Assembly: GCA_900556395.1 (NCBI GenBank)
Contig: USOQ01000036.1
Location: 1 to 26,627, forward strand
Reading direction: 5' to 3'
Source: Candidatus Segatella caccae
Lineage (GTDB): Bacteria; Bacteroidota; Bacteroidia; Bacteroidales; Bacteroidaceae
Length of the DNA: 26,627 nt
Positions within the stretch are counted from its first letter, which is position 1; each line of letters opens with the position of its first letter. Shown here in pieces: positions 7,351 through 13,610 of this stretch. Under the pieces are notes generated by a model, which saw only the letters and a list, made by a program, of their open reading frames with translations, did no database searches and had not been told where the DNA came from. Position numbers and translations under genes: made by a program.

Positions 7351-8787
7351 CTAAGCCAGCATGTACTTAAAGATGAGTGTGCTGTTGTATACAAAGAGGT
7401 ACATGGTGAGTGCGATGAGCACAGAGCGGCATAGTGTGAGACGACTGCCCTGTAGACGTCGCAGCAGGAAGGCGATGGCAATGGGCACGAAGAACATGTA
7501 GTGAGCCGTCATGATGTACACCTCGTTGATGCCGAATCCTAAGCCGATGTGGAGAGCGATATCGAAGAGGAAGAAGAACATAGACAGACAGAAGAAGCGA
7601 GAACGGATGCCCGCTACAATGCCTAAGGCGAAGAGCAAGAGAATGATGCCCTCCACGATGTAGTTGATGGGTGAGTCGTATCTCACAATGACAGGACGGC
7701 TGCGTAGCACATCCTCCAACAGATACTGACGGTGTAGCTGTATGCCCTCGCCGAAGAGGTTTTCTACGGCTGTCTCGCTGCGCGATGTCGTGATGTCGGT
7801 CCATCTCATAAACTCGCCCTGAGCTATCGGCTTGCCTGTATTCTTGTTCCATATCTGCTTATGGTCGTGCACATATTTCTCGTGTGCCTTTTTGCGGATG
7901 ATGGCTTTCACGGCAGCTATGGCCTGTGTTGAGTCTTTCACCTGTGCAGTGTCGCAGTATTGCTTGTATATCTGTCGATGGGCTTCAGCACTCTTCTTCA
8001 TCTTGATTTGGTGGCGTGCCATTTCTTTAGGCCACACGAAGGTGCGATACTCCACCCGGGCTACTACCCACATCAAGGTGGCAGGCAGAATGACACCTAA
8101 GAGCAGGTATTTGGGACGGAAAAACTTCTTGCCGTTGGTAAACAGGGCTGCGAGAAATGTCTTTAGACCATTGTTGAGCGATACGCCTGCTGTGAACACG
8201 AAGAGCAGTATGGTTTGCCAGGTGGTGAGTCGGCGCCCTTTCTGCATGTAGATGCCGCTGATGTAGAGCGTCATGAGCAGTAGCATCATCGACATGATGA
8301 AATGGTCTGGCACCATGGCAGAGATCATGATGTAGGCAAAGGAGAAATAGAAAGCCGATAGCAACGTGGCATCCCATGTCTTTAGCTTGATAACCTCACG
8401 GAAAACGCGAAAGAGGAAAATGAAGGAGTAGAAGGCACAGAATACGAGGATGATGGCCACGATATATTGTACGCAGTTGATGCCTGTGAGGGCGATGAGT
8501 GCCCGATTTATTAGATGAGGGATGTACATAAAGAATGCCAATAGTGGATGGCGATATACATTGTACTCGGTGTCCCAACTGGATACGGCAGCATAGGTAA
8601 GTGGGTCGAAGCCTGCCACATGAAAGGCTTTGACAAAGAGTTTGTGATAGTTGTCGGTGAGTTGTATGAACTGACTGTTGTACTTGATGATGGTCAGCGC
8701 ATTGAGTACGGTGAAAAGGAGTAAGGCTACGAGTGCCTGCCATCTCTCTTCACGCTTAATCTTGAATATATTGAAAGCTTTTCTCAT
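7351..8787 (-). CDS. Polytopic GT-C-like membrane protein, paralog 2
   Basis: A 478-residue polytopic membrane protein, tandem paralog of the gene at 5816-7162. The two share the basic N-terminus followed by a first helix with LVALLLF, the first-loop Asp (LTDNYHKLF), GFDPLTYAAVSSW, YRHPLLAFF, ATLLSAFYFSFAYIM, VPDHF, and LGFGINEVYIMTAHY near the C-terminus. It differs by a longer charged loop at about 255-330 containing KKSAEAHRQIYKQY and several Lys/His-rich turns. The fold assignment (GT-C, lipid-phosphosugar donor, active site on the outer face) rests on topology, the early Asp and the HPLL motif, not on a known homolog. Its upstream gap toward gtrA and its downstream gap each hold a copy of the family A repeat. 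Confidence 0.72.
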   Translation of the reverse strand: MRKAFNIFKIKREERWQALVALLLFTVLNALTIIKYNSQFIQLTDNYHKLFVKAFHVAGFDPLTYAAVSSWDTEYNVYRHPLLAFFMYIPHLINRALIALTGINCVQYIVAIILVFCAFYSFIFLFRVFREVIKLKTWDATLLSAFYFSFAYIMISAMVPDHFIMSMMLLLMTLYISGIYMQKGRRLTTWQTILLFVFTAGVSLNNGLKTFLAALFTNGKKFFRPKYLLLGVILPATLMWVVARVEYRTFVWPKEMARHQIKMKKSAEAHRQIYKQYCDTAQVKDSTQAIAAVKAIIRKKAHEKYVHDHKQIWNKNTGKPIAQGEFMRWTDITTSRSETAVENLFGEGIQLHRQYLLEDVLRSRPVIVRYDSPINYIVEGIILLLFALGIVAGIRSRFFCLSMFFFLFDIALHIGLGFGINEVYIMTAHYMFFVPIAIAFLLRRLQGSRLTLCRSVLIALTMYLFVYNSTLIFKYMLA

Positions 8788-8814
8788 CTTGTTTTGCGTT
8801 TATTTGTTTTTTTC

Positions 8815-8937
8815 AAGGAGTTAAAGAAGTTAAGGAGTTATCGCTCCCTATGGTCGCTGAGGAGTTAAGACAATAGTCTTTTTGGCGAAGTTTTAAGCTG
8901 TAAGACATACGTCTTAACTCCTTTAATTCCTTTAATT
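8815..8937. repeat. AGGAGTTAA palindromic repeat, family A, copy 2
   Basis: Same design and orientation as the copy at 7213-7349, with a nearly identical core: ATCGCTCCCTA, GGTCGCTGAGGAGTTAAGAC and AAGACATACGTCTTAACTCC in the same order and spacing. Differences are mainly in the loop and the outer right arm. It occupies the gap between gtrA and the second GT-C-like gene. Confidence 0.8.
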
Positions 8938-8948
8938 TATCTCCCTGC

Positions 8949-9413
8949 TTACTTTTTAAGGAAGAATCTCACCAATAGGAAGTTGATAGGGATGCAGATA
9001 CAGAGTGTCGGAAGCATGGCTATCTGCTTGGTAAGGCCCATACCTACGAAGAGGTTGAGACAAATCGTTTGTAATGTGTAGTTGATGATGTGCGAGAAGG
9101 TGAATCCTGCTCCTCGTTTGACATTGGCTTTTACACGGAAGGTGTATTTAGTGCTGGCGATGAAGTTGAAGACGAAACTGACGATATAGGCTATGGTGTT
9201 GGCTGTGGTGGCAAGGGCATGATCGTTGTTGCTGAGCTTGGGTAAGGCCCAGGCAAGGCAGGGTATCATGACCAAGTACATGGCATATTGTAAGAGCGTT
9301 GCTATCACACCTACGATGCCAAATCTAACTACTTCGCCCAACTTTTCTCGCTTGGCGTCGTCCAAATGCTTGATACTTTGCTGAATCTTCATGTTTTCGT
9401 TAATGATTAGCAT
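8949..9413 (-). CDS. GtrA family membrane protein
   Basis: A 154-residue GtrA-like protein with four hydrophobic segments. The signature VRFGIVGVIATLLQYAMYL starts near residue 28, then a helix around 72-92 with IAYIVSFVFNFIASTKYTF (the family's N-F-x(3)-[KR] feature), then two C-terminal helices ending in a basic tail. Members are proposed to flip or deliver polyprenyl-phosphate-linked sugars (GtrA of Shigella phages; Rv3789 in mycobacterial arabinan synthesis). Start: ATG at 9413, with an alternative ATG at 9392 that removes seven residues; neither has a clear ribosome-binding site. Placed after the HAD phosphatase and UbiA genes, which supports a role with a polyprenyl-phosphate-pentose. 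Confidence 0.87.
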   Translation of the reverse strand: MLIINENMKIQQSIKHLDDAKREKLGEVVRFGIVGVIATLLQYAMYLVMIPCLAWALPKLSNNDHALATTANTIAYIVSFVFNFIASTKYTFRVKANVKRGAGFTFSHIINYTLQTICLNLFVGMGLTKQIAMLPTLCICIPINFLLVRFFLKK

Positions 9414-9482
9414 GCAAAATTAATTATTTTCCTGTTATCTCACAAATGTTTCTGCAACTATTCGTTCTTGGCAACGAACGTG

Positions 9483-10139
9483 TCATGATTTGTTTTTGCG
9501 CTGTTTTACCAAGTTACCTTCATCAGCAAAGGCAAGCATCTGCTTGTCCCCTCGGCTGTCTCCATAAGCCACGATATAGTAATGGGTGCGGTCGAAGGGG
9601 ACTACGACGGGCTTTGCTTCACCCTTCGTGATGGTGAGCGCCTGGCTGATGCGTCTCACTTTTTCCTCTCCATAACAGTTGGGTGTGCTGAATCGGCCTG
9701 TTAAGAGTCCGTGCTGGGTTTCTACTTCTGTACCTATCACCTCAAGACCCACAATACCTTGTTGGTCGAAGAAGGGACGAACCCAGTTGTCTATGCTGGC
9801 ACTCACGATGAAGACTTGCTGGCGTGCTTTGAGTGCCTGACGTATGAGGTCTATCATGTGAGGGCGCAAGAGCGACTGACGTGACTTTGCAAACTGTTTG
9901 CACAGGCAGTTGAAGGTTTCTATCTGCATGCCTCCAAAGAAATGGGTAAAGATGAGTTGCTTAGCTTTCCAGTTGGGATAAAGGTGTAGCTTCATCAGTA
10001 CTAAGATAGGGCTGTAGAGCAGAAAGCCCCATAGCAGCTTCCAAGAGCCTGCATGATAGCGGATAATCTCGATGAGCGTGTCGTGCGTGGTGAGCGTTCC
10101 ATCGAAGTCGAAACAATATATCTTTTCTTTTTCTTCCAT
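9483..10139 (-). CDS. HAD-family phosphatase (HAD-IB type)
   Basis: A 218-residue haloacid-dehalogenase-fold phosphatase. Motif I is FDFDGTLTTHD near residue 10 (Asp nucleophile and Asp acid/base), motif II the Ser in VFIVSASIDNW, and motif IV is YGDSRGDKQML near the C-terminus, with a helical cap between I and II. The subclass is the phosphoserine-phosphatase-like IB group. A weakly hydrophobic stretch at about 34-50 (LLWGFLLYSPILVLM) may touch the membrane. It lies between the UbiA-type phosphoribosyltransferase and GtrA genes. From that position I infer that it dephosphorylates polyprenyl-phospho-5-phosphoribose. The alternative is a general small-molecule phosphatase. Confidence 0.82.
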   Translation of the reverse strand: MEEKEKIYCFDFDGTLTTHDTLIEIIRYHAGSWKLLWGFLLYSPILVLMKLHLYPNWKAKQLIFTHFFGGMQIETFNCLCKQFAKSRQSLLRPHMIDLIRQALKARQQVFIVSASIDNWVRPFFDQQGIVGLEVIGTEVETQHGLLTGRFSTPNCYGEEKVRRISQALTITKGEAKPVVVPFDRTHYYIVAYGDSRGDKQMLAFADEGNLVKQRKNKS

Positions 10140-10159
10140 ATTTTCAAGTATCGTATGTT

Positions 10160-10218
10160 AAAGGAGTTTTTCTTCAGGAGTTAAGAAGTTAAGGAGTTAA
10201 AGGAGTTAAGACAATAGC
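10160..10218. repeat. AGGAGTTAA repeat, family A, partial copy 3
   Basis: Contains AGGAGTT, AGGAGTTAAG, AAGTTAAGGAGTTAAAGG and AGTTAAGACAATAG, matching the left arm of copies 1 and 2. The TCGCTCCCTA block and the complementary right arm are missing. It lies in the gap between the UbiA-type gene and the HAD gene. Confidence 0.65.
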
Positions 10219-10257
10219 TTCACTTGCTTATGTTCATTCCTTGTTAGTAGCTTATTT

Positions 10258-10297
10258 GGCGGGCTTGCACTGGGAGGGCGTGGCATCTTGCCCGCCC
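10258..10297. repeat. Palindromic repeat, family B (short copy)
   Basis: GGCGGGC (10258-10264) pairs with GCCCGCC (10290-10296). Between them, CACTGGGAGGGCGTGGC matches the right arm of the 2053-2157 element, and its complement matches the left arm over about 30 bases with a few changes. This looks like one arm of the same element, inserted in or reduced within the operon. Confidence 0.65.
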
Positions 10298-10321
10298 AAT
10301 GTCCACGTAAATGTCCACGTA
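10298..10321. repeat. Two exact tandem copies of a 12-mer
   Basis: AATGTCCACGTA occurs twice without spacing (10298-10309 and 10310-10321), directly next to the short family B palindrome, and is followed by AT. It may be a local slippage product or part of the neighbouring element. Confidence 0.7.
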
Positions 10322-10353
10322 ATACCCTTTAATTCCCTCGAAAGAAACTTCCC

Positions 10354-11268
10354 TCAAAGAATATATATAATCACCAAGAAGGAGAGGAGCCATGCCAGGA
10401 TGATGAACTGTGTGATGTGGTCGTGAAGCATGATTCGGGTGGGGTCGCCACTCTGTTGGTCTACTACTGCTATTTGGATGTAGCGCAACAGACCTACCAG
10501 CACAAAGACACTCGTAAGATAGAGATGCTCGGTGTGGAAATGCTCTATCACCTCAGGACTTACAGTGTACATGATGTAGCATACCAGCGTGACTGAAGCT
10601 GTGATGGTGATGGCCTGATTGATGAAGGTGAGGTTGTAGCGACTTGTGTTCTTGCGTGGTGCCTCGCCCGTCTTCTCCATACGCAATACATCGTCACGAC
10701 GCTTGGCAAAACTCATAAAGAGCGTAATGAGGAATGTCATGAGTACGATCCACTTGCTCAAAGCGATGTCGGTAGCTACACCTCCTGCTAATAGGCGAAG
10801 CACAAAACCGAAGGCTACGATACACACATCAATGATGGCATATTGCTTGAGCTTGGCGCAATAGCAGAGGTTGAGTAACCAATAGAAGAGGATGATGCCC
10901 ATAGCTTTCCAGGAGTCGAGAGCGGCACTGATGACCACTGCCAAGATGAGCATCAAGATCATGAGGCAATAGGCTCCTTTGACGGATACGGCACCCGAGG
11001 CGATAGGACGATGGCATTTGACGGGATGACGTCGGTCGGCCTCTACGTCGAAGATGTCGTTGAAGCAATAGATACTTGATGCTGCGAAGCTATAAGCAAA
11101 GAATGTAATGATGCCTGCTAACAAGGCATCGGCATGAAACAAGGCTCCTCCAAAAAATAAGGGCACAAATACAAATCCGTTTTTGATCCACTGTTTGGGG
11201 CGGATGAGGCGCATCAGAGCCGCAAAACCTCTTTTTTCGTTCATTCTATAATCTATTTTTTTGGTCAT
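10354..11268 (-). CDS. UbiA-family polyprenyl-phosphate phosphoribosyltransferase-like protein
   Basis: A 304-residue UbiA-superfamily membrane prenyltransferase with about eight or nine helices. The pattern is that of decaprenyl-phosphate phosphoribosyltransferase (Rv3806c type), which joins PRPP to a polyprenyl phosphate: LIRPKQWIKNGFVFVPLFFG near the N-terminus, the metal/diphosphate motif NDIFDVEADRRHP followed by RPIASG, and the second Asp-rich region as SFAKRRDDVLRMEKTGEAPR. The quinone or haem members of UbiA lack the RPKQWIKN start. In Bacteroidetes the lipid would be undecaprenyl phosphate. The first Met is used here; Met9 is possible. It is followed by the HAD phosphatase and GtrA genes and begins 5 bases after the upstream acyltransferase gene. 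Confidence 0.85.
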   Translation of the reverse strand: MTKKIDYRMNEKRGFAALMRLIRPKQWIKNGFVFVPLFFGGALFHADALLAGIITFFAYSFAASSIYCFNDIFDVEADRRHPVKCHRPIASGAVSVKGAYCLMILMLILAVVISAALDSWKAMGIILFYWLLNLCYCAKLKQYAIIDVCIVAFGFVLRLLAGGVATDIALSKWIVLMTFLITLFMSFAKRRDDVLRMEKTGEAPRKNTSRYNLTFINQAITITASVTLVCYIMYTVSPEVIEHFHTEHLYLTSVFVLVGLLRYIQIAVVDQQSGDPTRIMLHDHITQFIILAWLLSFLVIIYIL

Positions 11269-11273
11269 AATGC

Positions 11274-12284
11274 TCAGTGTTTAATAATCTTAGATAATGA
11301 TAGAGCTATCCTACTTACTATCTTGTTTAGCAACCAAGCTGCCGGCAACGTGATAGCTACGCAGACCAGGAAGGTGGGCCAGTAGCCCCAATGGTATCTC
11401 TCAATGTAATGGAGCACGAAGTGGATGTGGATGAGATAGGCCTCTAAGCTCAGTGCTCCTACAAAGATGAAGGCTCTGTTTATCCACCCAGGTGTGCGCC
11501 TAAAGATGCGGTTGAGCAGCAAGATGCTGGTGATGGTGAGCGGGATGTAGAGCATGCGCTCCAAGAAGAGGGGAAACATACCATGGCGCACCTGCTCGAG
11601 GAAGATGCTCGAGGCGAGTGTCATCACGAACATGAGCCATATCATCCAGATGCTGGTGCCATCGAGCGTTTGTCGTTGTCTCACCATCTCACCCATGTTG
11701 ATGCCGATAAAGAAGATGGGTACGCGGCTCCAGAATATTTCAAGATGGCCTACAGCATGGTGAATGGGAGTGACATACTGTACAAGGATACACCACATAA
11801 TCATCGTCACTGGTAGCCAGCGGTAGATGGGGTGTCGTTTGATGAGTTCCATGTAGGTTGGCGCAAAGAGATAGAGCATCATCGTGGCAGGAATATACCA
11901 GAAGTTGAGCTCGTCGTGCAACCAGAAGTCCCAGTTGATGGTGATGTCTCCCACCAGGTCGACCCATGCCCAGAGGTTTCCTCCCTGGAAGCGTGGTATG
12001 TAGAACAGGCAGGCTATGATGAGCCATGCTGGATAGATGCGCAGATAACGACGCACAAAGAAGTGGCGCACGTCGGGATTCTTTGCCCACGAAAACCATA
12101 GGCCTATGCCACTGAGGAAGAGAAACATGTCGACTCCGACGTTGCCCATGCGACGCAGACCGAAGAATGTGTCGTCGCGAGGCAGAGCCACATGGAAGAG
12201 GATGATGAAGAGCATGGCTGTTCCCATCAGTTCGCCTCTGAAACGGCTGATGTTTGCGAGTTCTATGTCTTTGATTTTTATCAT
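11274..12284 (-). CDS. Acyltransferase 3 family membrane protein (O-acetyltransferase-like)
   Basis: A 336-residue polytopic protein of the acyltransferase-3 (AT3/OafA) family, which moves acetyl or other acyl groups onto sugars of surface glycans. The N-terminus has RGELMGTAMLFIILFHVAL (conserved Arg and His of the family) and VDMFLFLSGIGLWFS. About ten hydrophobic segments follow, and there is no SGNH tail. The C-terminus LNKIVSRIALSLSKII is basic. It is close to the UbiA gene (5-base gap) and 82 bases from the second AT3 gene, with which it shares family but little sequence. The acyl donor and target glycan are unknown. Confidence 0.85.
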   Translation of the reverse strand: MIKIKDIELANISRFRGELMGTAMLFIILFHVALPRDDTFFGLRRMGNVGVDMFLFLSGIGLWFSWAKNPDVRHFFVRRYLRIYPAWLIIACLFYIPRFQGGNLWAWVDLVGDITINWDFWLHDELNFWYIPATMMLYLFAPTYMELIKRHPIYRWLPVTMIMWCILVQYVTPIHHAVGHLEIFWSRVPIFFIGINMGEMVRQRQTLDGTSIWMIWLMFVMTLASSIFLEQVRHGMFPLFLERMLYIPLTITSILLLNRIFRRTPGWINRAFIFVGALSLEAYLIHIHFVLHYIERYHWGYWPTFLVCVAITLPAAWLLNKIVSRIALSLSKIIKH

Positions 12285-12366
12285 ATTGCTTTATTTCTTC
12301 TAAGGGGGCTTAATCCAATGGTCGTTTACTCTCCTTTTTATATATGGATGTGTCGGGGAGATTTTC

Positions 12367-13491
12367 TTATTTCATCTTGGGGCTTGGAATCTTCTTCATG
12401 AGTTCTGAGAAGAGCCATGCCAGGCAAATGCTCGATATGATGTAGAGAAGTAGTCCTGCATACATGTCACCCCAACGGCTGATGGGGATGAATATCTTAC
12501 GGGTGATGGGATGGCACACAAAGAGGGCTGCTGAGATGTTGCCCATCCAGTCGAGCACTTTATAGGCACCCTGGAGCCATTTCACACCACTCAACACCTT
12601 GGCCACCAATACGCAGAACAGGCAGATGAAGAGAGGTACAAAGGTCCAACCCAGCACACTGCCGCTGAGGCTATAGATGAGTGCTCCACAGAAGATGATG
12701 CCAAAGGTGTTGGTCACGTTGTTGTGAAAGGTCATAAGAATCTTCTCACCATAGCGGGCGTAGAGTATACCTATACCAAAGGGCAACATGCCACCCATGA
12801 AGTTGTAGCGATAGCGATTCATCGCCTCACCATCGGGGGCGAGGCACAGTTGGATGGCTAAGCACGCCACCATGAGTGCTACGGTGAAGGCCCAGTGGCG
12901 GCGATAGATGATGAGTCGGTACACGATATAGAGTTGCAACATCAGTCCGAAAAACCAGAAGGGACCAGGCCAGATGATATGGTCGGGGTTAGGTAACACA
13001 TTGTTGAACATGCCCAACATGGCTATGATGTCGAGAGCCTGATAGTGGTGAGGTCCAGGGGTGATATAGTCGAGCATGGTGAAGGCTACAAATCCTACGA
13101 TCATCATCTTGAAGAGCTTGAGATAGTGATAGCGTATGAAGCGAATGTTTTCACCGATGTTGGGAATGCGGCGCCCTGTGATGCTGATACGCTGTGCTTC
13201 TATGCTGAACGCAGGTTTTGATTCATACTTCAGCACCAAGCCATAGGCGCTGAGGAAGAGGAATACGGGCACACCATAATGGCCAAAGAACGATAGCAGG
13301 TGCATGGGCAACCAACCGTCGGGGGCTGCCATTATCTGGTGGAGCCAGTCTACGTTGCGCTGTATGTACTGGTATTCGTTCTCCTTGACGATGGGACCTA
13401 ACCAGTGACAGTAGTTGTGCAGGAAGATGCCTATAATGGCAAGTCCTCTTAGTGCATTGCACTCTGTGCGGCTTAATGTGGGTGTACTCAT
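12367..13491 (-). CDS. Acyltransferase 3 family membrane protein, second copy
   Basis: A 374-residue AT3-family protein. Motifs are LRGLAIIGIFLHNYCHW at the N-terminus (Arg and His at the catalytic positions) and VPVFLFLSAYGLVLKYES. A cytoplasmic loop at about 110-130 carries SITGRRIPNIGENI, followed by eight or so helices and a Lys-rich tail (MKKIPSPKMK). Likely O-acylation of a cell-surface glycan, as for the neighbouring AT3 gene; the two are too different to be a recent duplication. It lies downstream of the phosphoethanolamine-transferase-like gene, with a 119-base purine-rich gap between them. Confidence 0.85.
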   Translation of the reverse strand: MSTPTLSRTECNALRGLAIIGIFLHNYCHWLGPIVKENEYQYIQRNVDWLHQIMAAPDGWLPMHLLSFFGHYGVPVFLFLSAYGLVLKYESKPAFSIEAQRISITGRRIPNIGENIRFIRYHYLKLFKMMIVGFVAFTMLDYITPGPHHYQALDIIAMLGMFNNVLPNPDHIIWPGPFWFFGLMLQLYIVYRLIIYRRHWAFTVALMVACLAIQLCLAPDGEAMNRYRYNFMGGMLPFGIGILYARYGEKILMTFHNNVTNTFGIIFCGALIYSLSGSVLGWTFVPLFICLFCVLVAKVLSGVKWLQGAYKVLDWMGNISAALFVCHPITRKIFIPISRWGDMYAGLLLYIISSICLAWLFSELMKKIPSPKMK

Positions 13492-13535
13492 ATTCTTATT
13501 TCCCTTTCTTTTCTTGTCTTGTTTTTTTCGTCTTC

Positions 13536-13610
13536 TTAATGATTCTTGCTTATCTTCTTGATAGTTGTCTTTTTATTCTTCTTTGGGGCCTTCTTGTTCG
13601 CTTTCTCATT
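13536..13610 (-). other. In-frame Lys-rich extension after an amber stop
   Basis: Immediately after the TAG stop (13613-13611) of the transferase gene, the same frame stays open for 24 codons to TAA at 13538-13536. It reads NEKANKKAPKKNKK then TTIKKISKNH, continuing the Lys/Glu-rich character of the annotated tail KSQKKEEEKEK. This suggests a recent nonsense change in a disordered basic tail, or chance in A-rich DNA. Confidence 0.4.

Noticed and set aside
7213..8937. CRISPR array suggested by short repeated AGGAGTTAA units
   Set aside because: The units are contiguous, form inverted arms and have no unique spacers of constant length. No cas genes are present.
9461..9478. TTCGTT/AACGAA hairpin after the HAD gene as an operon terminator
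   Set aside because: Only six base pairs and no T-run. The next gene in the same direction follows closely, so termination is unlikely.
10354..11268. UbiA protein as a quinone (menaquinone/ubiquinone) prenyltransferase
   Set aside because: The RPKQWIKN start, the RPIASG block and the HAD/GtrA neighbours point to the polyprenyl-phosphate phosphoribosyltransferase branch.
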